Source: JAJDXO01 sp965213765 (GTDB lineage: Bacteria > Pseudomonadota > Alphaproteobacteria > Rhodospirillales > UBA2165). Taken from it: a stretch of 64,000 nt of DNA. The notes beneath the pieces were generated by a model that worked only from the letters and a program-made list of their open reading frames with translations, was not told the DNA's origin and ran no database searches. Where the stretch lies: assembly GCA_965213765.1 (NCBI GenBank), contig OZ243926.1, positions 3,596,001-3,660,000 on the forward strand. Reading direction: 5' to 3'. Below are positions 27,764 through 36,064 of this stretch, in pieces. A program made the position numbers and the translations under genes. The first letter of the stretch is position 1, and every line of letters begins with the position of its first letter.

Positions 27764-28389
27764 CAGACGTCACCGTTTGGCGGCAACAGCAGATCATCGA
27801 ATGGAACGTCAAAGATTAGAATTAGGGCTATGACAACAGCGGTGGCTATGCCGAGGTTTTTCCGGGTTATTCCGCCCTCCGCCTGAGCCATTAAACCGGC
27901 AACGACAAATATACCGCCGATAACATACCCGATGAACTTCCAAGGCGCCGAATCCCGGAGAAGCCGGTATTGCAGTTCGTTGCCGGTCAGCAGATTGACG
28001 ACATCAACGGTGAGCGGGCCGGTAAACCGCATGATTAGAAAGCCGACCACGATTATGGCCGCCGAAAGCGCAATAAATCGAAGATTTTGAAGGGTAAATA
28101 CGGGCTGGTCCGGAACGCGGCGCTCGACCAGCAGCAGCATCAAACCGCCAATGGCGATAAAAACGGCCGCAGTGACTGGTGCGAGGCTGTCGCCGATCTG
28201 AACACGCCGGCGGACTTGTTCCACGACGCCGGAGTCAACGTCGAGAGGTACCCAGACGAAGGCGACCAGCGCAGCCGCCAGGACGCACAGCCCACCCAGG
28301 ATGGCGTTGCTGTTGGAGCGGTTATCCACCAGGGATGCTCCGAGGTTTGAGGTTTCGAGGGTCCGGATGCGATCCGAACCCTCGATCAT
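27763..28389 (-). CDS. tctB: Tripartite tricarboxylate transporter small permease TctB
   Basis: 208 residues, slightly longer than usual TctB because of an approximately 40-residue polar N-terminal extension. Four hydrophobic segments follow (AILGGLCVLAAALVAFVWVP, VTAAVFIAIGGLMLLLV, FIALSAAIIVVGFLIMRF, FIGYVIGGIFVVAGLMAQ). TctB has no strong motif, so the call rests on topology and on its place between tctC (6 nt away) and tctA. Confidence 0.85.
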   Translation of the reverse strand: MIEGSDRIRTLETSNLGASLVDNRSNSNAILGGLCVLAAALVAFVWVPLDVDSGVVEQVRRRVQIGDSLAPVTAAVFIAIGGLMLLLVERRVPDQPVFTLQNLRFIALSAAIIVVGFLIMRFTGPLTVDVVNLLTGNELQYRLLRDSAPWKFIGYVIGGIFVVAGLMAQAEGGITRKNLGIATAVVIALILIFDVPFDDLLLPPNGDV

Positions 28390-28395
28390 GGCGTT

Positions 28396-29346
28396 CTACT
28401 GGTTGACCGCCTTCGCAAGTTTGCCGGCGTCGGCATATCCTTGTTGCAGGTGGGCATCCAGCTTCTTGCCGATAATGGTGACCGAACCGCCAAAGACGCG
28501 TTTTATGATCTTCGCTACCTTTTGATTGGGGTCCGTCACGATCCCGGCGATTGCCTTACCCAGTGCTTCTTGCGCCGCAGCCGGCATGCCGCCGGGGCCG
28601 ACAAAGACAAACTGACCGTCTGCATTGAAGTTGACGCCCAGGTCGCTGAGCTTCGGCGCGCTCGGCGTGGCATTAAGCGGCTTGGAGAGGGCGGACGCCA
28701 GCTCAACCAGATCCCCGGCCTTGACGCCTTTGGCCTGCGGACCGGCAACATAGCCGACGTCCACATCACCCGCGTTAATCGCATTCAAAACCGCGATCCC
28801 GCCTCGGTAGGAGACAATGTTGAATTTAACGCCATTCGCCTTTTCCATAAGGAAGGTCAGGTCGGCGAGCCGGGGGCTCATGGTCCCGAGCCGGATTTTC
28901 TTTCCGGCCTTCGCCGCCGCGATCACATCGCGCATGGTTTTCCAGCCATCCTTGGTCCGGCCGATGATGCCCAACTGGAAACCGGCCGTGGTCGAGAGGC
29001 CGGTAAAACTGGACGCTTTGAGCGAGGATTTGGACGTCGCCAAGTTGTAGCCGAGGGATTCCGTGACGGCCATGCCGATGGCGGTCCCGTCATTGGGCTG
29101 CTTGGAAAGGGCGTTGAGCATGTTGACTCCGCCCTTGCCGGTGACTTGCTCAGGGATAAACTTCCAGCCCATCTTATTTTCAAGGGCTTCGGCGATCAGG
29201 CGCGCTTGCGTGTCAGCACCGCCGCCGGCCCGGAAGGCAATCAACATTTTTATCGGACCGGGCGGTGTCCAGTCCGCCGCCAACGCATCCGTTGCCATGA
29301 GGGTCAGGGCAAAGGCGCTGACCAACAGTTTGAATTTATGCTTCAT
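28396..29346 (-). CDS. tctC: Tripartite tricarboxylate transporter receptor TctC (Bug family)
   Basis: 316 residues with signal peptide MKHKFKLLVSAFALTLMATD ending near AADA/LAA, so periplasmic after cleavage. The Bug-family ligand segment IKMLIAFRAGGGADTQARLI is present, as are NMLNALSKQPNDGTAIGM and GIAVLNAINAGDVDVGYVAG. GGGAG precedes the start. Ligands of this family are carboxylates or amides; the one here is unknown. First gene of a four-gene minus-strand operon, divergent from marR. Confidence 0.92.
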   Translation of the reverse strand: MKHKFKLLVSAFALTLMATDALAADWTPPGPIKMLIAFRAGGGADTQARLIAEALENKMGWKFIPEQVTGKGGVNMLNALSKQPNDGTAIGMAVTESLGYNLATSKSSLKASSFTGLSTTAGFQLGIIGRTKDGWKTMRDVIAAAKAGKKIRLGTMSPRLADLTFLMEKANGVKFNIVSYRGGIAVLNAINAGDVDVGYVAGPQAKGVKAGDLVELASALSKPLNATPSAPKLSDLGVNFNADGQFVFVGPGGMPAAAQEALGKAIAGIVTDPNQKVAKIIKRVFGGSVTIIGKKLDAHLQQGYADAGKLAKAVNQ

Positions 29347-29421
29347 TGCGAGGTAACTCCCTGTCGTATTGAACCAAATCTGGCGTTGTTCATTATTTGA
29401 GCATCAACGCTAACCCTATAG

Positions 29422-29437
29422 TGTTGACCCGTCAACA
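29422..29437. promoter_or_regulatory. Palindromic operator between tctC and marR
   Basis: TGTTGAC-CC-GTCAACA is a perfect 7-bp inverted repeat. On the plus strand it includes a -35-like TTGACC (29424-29429) followed 17 nt later by CATAAC, a weak -10 for marR. The site lies 41 nt before the marR start and 75 nt from tctC, where a MarR dimer could control both directions. Function inferred. Confidence 0.55.
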
Positions 29438-29477
29438 TTAATGACACATAACCGTCTCATGGCAGGTTGGAAGCACG

Positions 29478-29981
29478 ATGAATCAAAAACCGGCAGATAG
29501 AACGCGGGAGGCTCCGGCAGACTCCCCGCCTGTAGACCAGATGGTCTCTTTCAGAGTATCCCGGCTGCAATCCAAACTGAACTCTCAGGCCATCAAAATC
29601 CTGAAGGAGCATGCTGGGCTGACGCCGACTCAATGGCGTGTGTTGGTTATGCTGGAGTACCTGGGCAATTGCACGTCATCGAAGATTGCCCGCGAGACGG
29701 AACTCGACAAGGGTCTCCTCAGCAGGACGATCAAGGGGATGATGCAGAACCGGTTGATCAAGGGGCGGCCGGCAAAGACCAACAAACGGCATATGATTTT
29801 GAGTCTGACGCAGGCGGGTCATGCCGCTTACGACAGGGCGCGTCCGTTCATGCAGGAACGCCACGACAAACTGCTGAACAGTCTTTCCGCACAAGAGCGC
29901 CGGATCATGTTCGACGTGTTCGATAAACTGGAGACGAATATCGCCGGCGCCGGGACGGTTACGAGCGGCTCGGGAGAATAA
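29478..29981 (+). CDS. MarR family transcriptional regulator
   Basis: 167 residues. The winged helix spans about residues 45-130: LTPTQWRVLVMLEYLGNCTS, SKIARETELDKGLLSRTIKG and the wing RLIKGRPAKTNKRHMILSLT. MarR proteins bind short palindromes as dimers and release on ligand. It is divergent from tctC with a clear palindrome in the 131-nt gap, so it is the likely regulator of the tctCAB-phosphoesterase operon. Confidence 0.9.
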   Translation: MNQKPADRTREAPADSPPVDQMVSFRVSRLQSKLNSQAIKILKEHAGLTPTQWRVLVMLEYLGNCTSSKIARETELDKGLLSRTIKGMMQNRLIKGRPAKTNKRHMILSLTQAGHAAYDRARPFMQERHDKLLNSLSAQERRIMFDVFDKLETNIAGAGTVTSGSGE

Positions 29982-29999
29982 CCGACGACAAGCGATCCA

Positions 30000-30674
30000 C
30001 TAGGAATCGTCACGATTCAAATAGTTCAAGACCGCTTCTTTCAGACCGTTCCGCAGTGATCTATCCCGCGTGGAAAACACGTGATAATCATTCACGAGGT
30101 CGTTTTGCAAAACCCCGACGATCATCTGGAAACAGAAACTCAGTCGCCGTCTTGCTTCCTTCGGTTTGTAGCCCCGAAACTCGTGCTCGAAAGCCTGGTG
30201 GTAATTCGCCATGATTCCCCTGGCCGAATCGCGCATGGGCGCCCACGGATCGTCCGGCTCCAGTATCCGGAGAAGACTTTCTCTCAAAACTCCCCGGAAC
30301 CGGCTCGTAAAGAGGTCCGACATAAGATTGACCAGTTCTTCGAGGCCCCTTTTCGGCCCAATTTTCTGCAGCGCCTGCACTGAAACCCGTCGCTCGATTT
30401 CCTCGTTACAGGCGTGAATGGTGGCGACCCTGAGGGCCCTGAAATAGGCTTCCTTGTCCTCAAAGCGGGTATAAAAACTGCCGACCGAGCAGCCGCATAA
30501 TTTAGCCAGATTGGTGATCGTCACCTGATGAAGGCGTTCTTCATTCAGTAAATCGATGCCCGCATTGATGAATGAATCGCGGATGCGGACGCTGCGTTGC
30601 TGATTTGCCTCGAGAACGCCTGGGACATCATCCAGGAGATCCGTGAGAGATGTCGCATTCTGTTCAAAGTTCAT
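30000..30674 (-). CDS. TetR/AcrR family transcriptional regulator
   Basis: 224 residues. Helix-turn-helix at about 25-75 (IRDSFINAGIDLLNEERLHQ, VTITNLAKLCGCSVGSFYTR FEDKEAYF). It follows dctM by 46 nt on the same strand, so it is the last gene of the TRAP operon. It may bind the 36-bp palindrome upstream of dctP, giving feedback control; inferred from position. Confidence 0.87.
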   Translation of the reverse strand: MNFEQNATSLTDLLDDVPGVLEANQQRSVRIRDSFINAGIDLLNEERLHQVTITNLAKLCGCSVGSFYTRFEDKEAYFRALRVATIHACNEEIERRVSVQALQKIGPKRGLEELVNLMSDLFTSRFRGVLRESLLRILEPDDPWAPMRDSARGIMANYHQAFEHEFRGYKPKEARRRLSFCFQMIVGVLQNDLVNDYHVFSTRDRSLRNGLKEAVLNYLNRDDS

Positions 30675-30720
30675 TCATTTACCGCCTAAATCATGCCTGC
30701 AAGGTCATCCGCCCACGACA

Positions 30721-31977
30721 CTAGAGAAACAGAAGGGCTGACGTCGGCCAAAATGTCACGACCATCAGCACACCGAATATCAGGGCGATAAAAGGGAGTA
30801 CTGCATAACAGATATCCAGGAACTTCTCGCGAAATGCGGTCATCGCGACGATCAGGTTCAAGCCCATGGGCGGGGTCAAAAATCCGATCTCCAGGTTGAT
30901 GACCATGATGACCCCAAAATGGATGGGATCGACCCCGAAGGCCACGGCAGGCACCAAGAGCAGAGGGGCCAAAATCAAAATGGCGGATATGACATCGAAC
31001 AGAAAGCCGACCACCAGAAGCAAAATGTTAACGGCCAGGAGGAACGCGATCTTGTTGTCCGTAACCATCGTCACCCAATTGGCCAGCTGGTCGGGCACCT
31101 CCTCGATCGTCAAAATGGTTTTGAGGCTGAGCGCCACGGCAACAATGGGGAAAAGCATTCCGAGGAGCTTCGCCGTCTCGATGGCCGTGTGATAGAAGTC
31201 GATGGGCTTCAATTCCCGGTGTATGAAAATTTCGACAATAAGGGCATAAACGAGGGCAACCGCAGCGGCCTCCGTCGGCGAGAAAAAGCCCGAATAGATG
31301 CCGCCCAGCAAGATCACCGGCAGCATGGCGGACCACCCGCCCCTGGCCAGCGCCGTCAACACCTCGTCAAGATCGAACGGCTCCGCCGGCATTTTGCGGT
31401 TTACCCAATAGGAGTAAATGGCCAACACCACGGCGATCATCAAGCCGGGAATGATGCCGGCAATGAACAGATCGGCAATGGACGTCTCGGTGACAATTCC
31501 ATAGAGGATCAAGGGAATTGACGGTGGAATCACGATACCCAGCGTACCCCCGGAAGTTAACGCACCAAGGGCAAATCTCTTCGGGTAGCCATGCCGCAAC
31601 AAGGCGGGATAGAGAATTGTGCCGACCGCCAGCAGGGTGACCGGGGAGGAGCCGGATATGGCGGCGAAGATGGCGCAGGATAGTATTGTCGCTACCGCGA
31701 GCCCCCCCGGGATCGGCCGCGTCAAGCTGATGGCAAGGTCAATGAGCCGGCGGGCGATCGAACCGCGGGTCATGATGGAACCGGCCAGCAGGAACATGGG
31801 AATCGTCAACAGCAGGGAGTTATCCAGGCTGATCCAGATATCCTCAGCCAGAAATTCGAGCTGTCCGTCACCCCAAACCAGGTGAACGTACGCCGCTGCC
31901 CCCAACAGGATCACGATAACGTTTTGACGCAGTGCAAGCGCCACCAGGACCAGAAGGAAGAGGAGGATCGCGGCCAA
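30721..31977 (-). CDS. dctM: TRAP transporter large permease DctM
   Basis: 418 residues from a TTG start 2 nt after the dctQ stop, with AGGG 5 nt upstream. About twelve helices; family marks are ISLDNSLLLTIPMFLLAGSI, SGSSPVTLLAVGTILYPALL, GGTLGIVIPPSIPLILYGIV and INLEIGFLTPPMGLNLIV. Na+-driven uptake of substrate delivered by DctP. Normal length for the family (about 425). Confidence 0.92.
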   Translation of the reverse strand: MAAILLFLLVLVALALRQNVIVILLGAAAYVHLVWGDGQLEFLAEDIWISLDNSLLLTIPMFLLAGSIMTRGSIARRLIDLAISLTRPIPGGLAVATILSCAIFAAISGSSPVTLLAVGTILYPALLRHGYPKRFALGALTSGGTLGIVIPPSIPLILYGIVTETSIADLFIAGIIPGLMIAVVLAIYSYWVNRKMPAEPFDLDEVLTALARGGWSAMLPVILLGGIYSGFFSPTEAAAVALVYALIVEIFIHRELKPIDFYHTAIETAKLLGMLFPIVAVALSLKTILTIEEVPDQLANWVTMVTDNKIAFLLAVNILLLVVGFLFDVISAILILAPLLLVPAVAFGVDPIHFGVIMVINLEIGFLTPPMGLNLIVAMTAFREKFLDICYAVLPFIALIFGVLMVVTFWPTSALLFL

Positions 31978-31979
31978 GG

Positions 31980-32471
31980 TTACCCTGTAATCGCCGGGGC
32001 CCGGGGCTGAAGATCGGGCCGGGCTACGAACACCAGATGTTTGAGACCGGAGGAGAGGAAAGCGTAGGGAATAATGAGCTGTAGCGGCCAGACGACGAAA
32101 TATAGCACCGGCGCCTTGTCACCGGCATCCATGGAAATTTCCACGAATGTCCAGGCGACGTAGCCGGCAGCGAAAAAGAACGTGGCGGAAAGGCCGTTTC
32201 CAAAGCGTGACGCAAATTCATCAAAACGCCTAAACACAAAATCCAGGAATTCCGGCCGCAAATGCGCGCCATCGGATGTCGCCAGCGTGAAACCCGCAAA
32301 CCCCGCCAAAATCGCTCCATAGACGGCCAGTTGCTGAGCCCCGAGAATGGCGGTTTCGAACAATTCCCGCCCAACCACATCAGCGATGAGGAGACCCGCG
32401 ACCGCCGCATATGCGGCGGCGGCCACGGACGCCTCGATCAGTCTGAGCCCCTTAAGAAGGCGGGCCAGCAT
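31980..32471 (-). CDS. dctQ: TRAP transporter small permease DctQ
   Basis: 163 residues with four hydrophobic helices, first near residues 12-32 (IEASVAAAAYAAVAGLLIAD), with the DctQ-typical VVGRELFETAILGAQQLAVY. It forms the membrane part with DctM. Spaced 9 nt from dctP and 2 nt from dctM, an ordinary dctPQM order. Confidence 0.9.
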   Translation of the reverse strand: MLARLLKGLRLIEASVAAAAYAAVAGLLIADVVGRELFETAILGAQQLAVYGAILAGFAGFTLATSDGAHLRPEFLDFVFRRFDEFASRFGNGLSATFFFAAGYVAWTFVEISMDAGDKAPVLYFVVWPLQLIIPYAFLSSGLKHLVFVARPDLQPRAPAITG

Positions 32472-32480
32472 GGTTCCAGG

Positions 32481-33479
32481 TCAGGAGCATGCGGCTTTTG
32501 CTTTCTGGATTTCCTGCCATTTGGCGGTCGCGGCCCCTCCCATTTCCTTCAGAATGGCGCTTTGTGCCTTAGGTGCCGCCGCCTTCCATTGAGCCAGTTC
32601 CGCCTCGCTGAGGTTGATTATCGTGGCGCCTTCATTTTGCGCTTTCTTGATAAGGGCCCCCTCTGCCCCTCGGATGACCTTCCGTAGCTCGAGGAATACC
32701 GGCGCGGCCTCGTTGATCCAGCCTTGTTCCTGTTTTGAAAGCTTGTCCCAGGAACGCTTGGAGATGATTACGCCGCCGACCTGATGCTGATGCCGGGTCA
32801 GCGTAATATGCGGGGCGACTTTGGGATATCCCACTACAATCCCGAAGACGGAGAGCTGCGTCGCGGCAGCGACCTGCCCGGTTTTCAGCGCGGGGATCGT
32901 GTCTTTCGGACTCAACGGCACCGCCGTTCCTCCGGCCGTCTGAATGAACCTGGAATCGGTCACGGACGGCGCCGTCCGGATTTTCACACCGGCTAGGTCA
33001 GCCGGTACGCGGACACCGTTCTTGCTGTAAATGACCTGGAACCCGACTTCCATCCAAGAGAGTGTGCGAATCCCGGCCTTGGTAAATTCCTTGCCGAAGG
33101 TGGACAAAAGGTGATTGTCGGCAACACAGTCAAACTGTTTGGCACTGTTGAAAGCGTAAGGTGATGCGAGGAGGCCAAACTCGGGCACCAGCAATGATAC
33201 CGCCGTATTGGACATGACCCCCATATCGACCCGTCCCCGGGCGATCTGTTTCACGACGTCCTGCTCGCCGCCGAGTTTGGAGCCCATGAAGGCCTTCACC
33301 GTCAGCTTGCCGCCGGAGACTTCATTCACTTTGTCGACAAACTTCTGGGCAACCGCGCCCCACGGTGATTTCGGCGGCGGCGCCATACTAAGGCGCAACT
33401 CCTTGGCATAGGCGGACGCCGAGTATGACATCACCGCGAACGCCATAACGCCTGCCATGATATTGATGTTGGTCTTCAT
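32481..33479 (-). CDS. dctP: TRAP transporter solute receptor DctP
   Basis: 332 residues with a cleavable signal peptide (about residues 1-25, ending SASAYA). The DctP signature region is present: RLSMAPPPKSPWGAVAQKFV, ARGRVDMGVMSNTAVSLLVP, KNGVRVPADLAGVKIRT with the ligand-carboxylate Arg expected at KIRTAPS, and VGGVIISKRSWDKLS. GGGAGG precedes the ATG. Most characterised DctP receptors bind carboxylates or sulfonates. Divergent from the SnoaL/nitroreductase-like/TauE genes across a shared palindrome, so its ligand is probably their substrate. Confidence 0.92.
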   Translation of the reverse strand: MKTNINIMAGVMAFAVMSYSASAYAKELRLSMAPPPKSPWGAVAQKFVDKVNEVSGGKLTVKAFMGSKLGGEQDVVKQIARGRVDMGVMSNTAVSLLVPEFGLLASPYAFNSAKQFDCVADNHLLSTFGKEFTKAGIRTLSWMEVGFQVIYSKNGVRVPADLAGVKIRTAPSVTDSRFIQTAGGTAVPLSPKDTIPALKTGQVAAATQLSVFGIVVGYPKVAPHITLTRHQHQVGGVIISKRSWDKLSKQEQGWINEAAPVFLELRKVIRGAEGALIKKAQNEGATIINLSEAELAQWKAAAPKAQSAILKEMGGAATAKWQEIQKAKAACS

Positions 33480-33519
33480 CCCACGAGCCTCCCATGAGTT
33501 TCTGATTCAGGATAATTCG

Positions 33520-33605
33520 AAACTAATGTAGTTGCACATTGGGAGTCAATAAAAATGAATTCATATTCATTTTTATTGACAGACTTCGTTGCCTGCCGTT
33601 AGGCT
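33520..33605. promoter_or_regulatory. Divergent promoters sharing a perfect 16-bp inverted repeat
   Basis: GTCAATAAAAATGAAT (33545-33560) and ATTCATTTTTATTGAC (33565-33580) are perfect reverse complements around a 4-nt spacer. Each outer edge gives a -35: TTGACT toward dctP (complement of 33544-33549) and TTGACA toward the SnoaL gene (33576-33581). Each is followed after 18 nt by a TAnnnT -10 candidate (TAGTTT, complement of 33520-33525; TAGGCT, 33600-33605). The mirror arrangement suggests one dimeric repressor switching both operons; the TetR at 30000-30674 is the likely candidate. Confidence 0.6.
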
Positions 33606-33721
33606 ACCGCCACCGTCGTTTGGAATTTTGTTGAACGCAAAGAGGCGAAGAACTCTGGTTCACATCGTATATGCGGCGGCATCCGGGGGCATTTGATGCT
33701 CATCACCAGCGGGAACCGGCT

Positions 33722-34447
33722 ATGAATATCGTCGAAAACAAGGCGCGCCAAATAGTGGAGAACATTGGTCTGTCCAGGCCCGGCGACGTAAGCGCCAAGC
33801 CACCGACAAACCAACGCCTAAAAAAATCCGCGGCGCACGGACGCCCCAAGAAGGCCAAAAAGGCGTCCTCCGGCGAGTCCGCGGCCAAGCGTACTTCCGG
33901 TCACATCGGCACGACCGTGAGAATCAGAGAGAATGATGCCGGTCAGATTCCCGAGAAGATCAATTCCCCGGACGAGATCAAAAAAACTAAACCCGCCGGG
34001 GAAACGATCAAGGGCCTCCGTATCCGCTTAAATGTCTCCGGCCAAAAGCGGGAAAAGATCAAACGATCATCCATCAATCTCGCTGCGTCGGACGAGATTG
34101 AATACAAAAAGCTCTTCACGAGGTTTGAAGAAGCGTTCATCGCCCAGGATATGAAAGTTCTGGGAGAGTGTCTCTCACCAGCCATTCAGTGGCACCTTCC
34201 CAACGGCAAGGTGATCTATGGGCGGAAAGAGGTCCTCCAGGAAATGGAGCATCGCTTCGCCATGCCCAACGGTCCAAAATTCTCTGGCTCCGTTTGGAAG
34301 TTCCTGGGCACGATCGTCCACCAAACCTACGAGGTCGAATATATGGGACCGGACGGAAAGTGGCGTAAGTCCCGGGGTCTCGACGTGTACGAAATCGGCG
34401 ACGGCCTGATCGTCCGAAAAGACGCCTACTGGAAAATGATCCCTTAA
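33722..34447 (+). CDS. SnoaL/NTF2-fold protein with long basic N-terminal extension
   Basis: 241 residues from the ATG at 33722, which has GGGA 8 nt upstream; an ATG at 33671 would add 17 residues without a ribosome binding site. Residues about 125-241 form a SnoaL-like domain (YKKLFTRFEEAFIAQDMKVL, GECLSPAIQWHLPNGKVIYG, VEYMGPDGKWRKSRGLDVYE). Such folds act as small cyclases, isomerases, hydratases or binding proteins. Residues 1-120 are Lys/Arg/Ser/Pro-rich and probably disordered, which is unusual for this family and could bind nucleic acid or a partner. First gene of a five-gene plus-strand run. Confidence 0.7.
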   Translation: MNIVENKARQIVENIGLSRPGDVSAKPPTNQRLKKSAAHGRPKKAKKASSGESAAKRTSGHIGTTVRIRENDAGQIPEKINSPDEIKKTKPAGETIKGLRIRLNVSGQKREKIKRSSINLAASDEIEYKKLFTRFEEAFIAQDMKVLGECLSPAIQWHLPNGKVIYGRKEVLQEMEHRFAMPNGPKFSGSVWKFLGTIVHQTYEVEYMGPDGKWRKSRGLDVYEIGDGLIVRKDAYWKMIP

Positions 34448-34470
34448 GAAAATAGGGGAAGGGAAGAACC

Positions 34471-34728
34471 GTGAAAATTGAATCCGCCGCGGGTGAGTTC
34501 GAGTTCGATATCGAAAGCCTCAGGATTGAAGCCGATGACGTGATCATCGTCGGCAAGATGGGGGTCTGGGAAGCCGAGACGCTGATGAGCCGGGACGACA
34601 TGCGCAAAATGCTGGGCATGACGCTCGGAAAGCCGTCGTTCTGGGGTTACATGATCAAACTTATTTTTTCCGGGAAGTCTAAATCCAACAACGGGAATAC
34701 CGATAAGGGGGAGAGCCGCGGTGGGTGA
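34471..34728 (+). CDS. 85-residue conserved-looking hypothetical protein
   Basis: GTG start with GGGAAGGGAAG upstream. The protein starts acidic (KIESAAGEFEFDIESLRIEA DD) and ends basic (FSGKSKSNNGNTDKGES), with a short hydrophobic segment around FWGYMIKLIFSG. It overlaps the following gene by 8 nt and follows the SnoaL gene by 23 nt, so it is almost certainly translated as part of the operon. Family not recognised; it could be a small subunit or chaperone of the 443-residue protein. Confidence 0.7.
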   Translation: MKIESAAGEFEFDIESLRIEADDVIIVGKMGVWEAETLMSRDDMRKMLGMTLGKPSFWGYMIKLIFSGKSKSNNGNTDKGESRGG

Positions 34729-36052
34729 TTATAAACCTTCCGACTTGCCGCCTCAGGCGGAGGCGACCTGGGATTTTCCGCTCTATGACGCCATCATGGG
34801 GCGGCGCTCACGCCGTTTCGGTCTCGGCATGGAGATGGCTTCCGGTCCGTTCCGGTATAAATCGAACAAGGAACCCGTCGGGCTTGATGACTTGGAGACA
34901 GCGATGCTCGTCGCGGCGGCAACAGCGACGACCGGTCCCATCCTTGCCGAAACGGAACTCCCCGGCGGCATGGTCAAAACCATCGGCAAGCCCTACCCCT
35001 CGGCCATGGGGTCGCACCGCGCGCGTCTCTTCTTCACAAATGATCACGGTGTGTACGTCATCAATGCCGATCGGGCCAAGATGACCAAAATGCGGGAATA
35101 TGAAGAGGCGGGCGACCGGGAGAAGATCCTCGGATTCTATGAAACCTATGTCGAAAAATTGGATGACGGGCGGATGGATCTGCCGCCGGTGGAGCCCGGC
35201 GTGTGGCCCCATAATCAGTGGGTTTGCAACCAGCCCGGCTCAACCTTGTTCATGCCGGTCATCGACGTGACCAAGGACATGATCAAACTGATCCTGAATT
35301 TCTGCGATTCCGAGGCGGGACGCTATTCCGGAGAGGGAGGAGGCTACTTCCTCGTCGACGACCGAAACGGGATGGCGCCGTGCGGCAACGAGAAATGGGT
35401 CGAAAGCGGCTTCCTGTCGAAGAAGAAGATCATGACCTTGTCGCGGCTGGAAAAGATCCTCTCCGACGGCATGCTGGCCGAGGGCGCGTTTATGTCGCAA
35501 TTGATGGCGTTGGCCATGCAGGCCACCGGGATCGGCGGCTGGGTTTATGGAGGGTTTTCCTCGACGGTGGTGCTCGGCGGAACCCCGGCTTGCAAAGGCC
35601 TCGGGTTCCGCTTCATTCAATCGAAATCGGATCCGTTCCCCATTCCCGTGGGCCGGCCGGGGGTGTTCGAAGCCTTCTGCCCGCCCAACTTTCCGTCCAT
35701 GGACGAGGCGGTTGAGGCGGCGGTTGCCGGCGCTACGCTGACAATGGACGAATGGGAAGCCAAGGGAATGGTCAAACCACACCTCTCTCCAAATTCGGAA
35801 TTTGACGCCGCGACGCCCCAGGCGTCGGAAAATGGGGTCCAATGCGTCAAGGATATCTGCAACTACATTTACGAAACCTACGGAAAATTCCCGGCAACCG
35901 TTGATCCCATACAGATGACCCTGTTTATCCAGGCTCATCATCTGGACCTTGATTTCTACGATCAGCAGATGAAACCGGGCGCTTATTCGGAAACACACAA
36001 AAATCATTTCCGGGATTGGCACGACAGCCGGGAACCCGGGGGAAACGGATAA
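34721..36052 (+). CDS. Nitroreductase-fold-like protein of unknown function
   Basis: 443 residues from GTG, with GGGGGAGAG upstream inside the previous gene. The segment LYDAIMGRRSRRFGLGMEM (residues about 22-40), followed by VGLDDLETAMLVAAATATTG, resembles the FMN-binding start of nitroreductases (aIxxRRSxRxf, then lL.aA). LMALAMQATGIGGWVYGGFS (about 260-279) resembles their second FMN/dimer motif. The protein is about twice the usual length, with insertions rich in Trp, Pro and Cys. No signal peptide. An FMN-dependent reductive or oxidative step is plausible given the aldehyde dehydrogenase and sulfite exporter downstream, but the family call is tentative. Confidence 0.5.
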   Translation: MGDYKPSDLPPQAEATWDFPLYDAIMGRRSRRFGLGMEMASGPFRYKSNKEPVGLDDLETAMLVAAATATTGPILAETELPGGMVKTIGKPYPSAMGSHRARLFFTNDHGVYVINADRAKMTKMREYEEAGDREKILGFYETYVEKLDDGRMDLPPVEPGVWPHNQWVCNQPGSTLFMPVIDVTKDMIKLILNFCDSEAGRYSGEGGGYFLVDDRNGMAPCGNEKWVESGFLSKKKIMTLSRLEKILSDGMLAEGAFMSQLMALAMQATGIGGWVYGGFSSTVVLGGTPACKGLGFRFIQSKSDPFPIPVGRPGVFEAFCPPNFPSMDEAVEAAVAGATLTMDEWEAKGMVKPHLSPNSEFDAATPQASENGVQCVKDICNYIYETYGKFPATVDPIQMTLFIQAHHLDLDFYDQQMKPGAYSETHKNHFRDWHDSREPGGNG

Positions 36053-36064
36053 CGGAGGACGAAT

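Noticed and set aside
28441..29400. 319-codon plus frame opposite tctC
   Set aside because: Covers tctC and its promoter region exactly in antisense; no motif.
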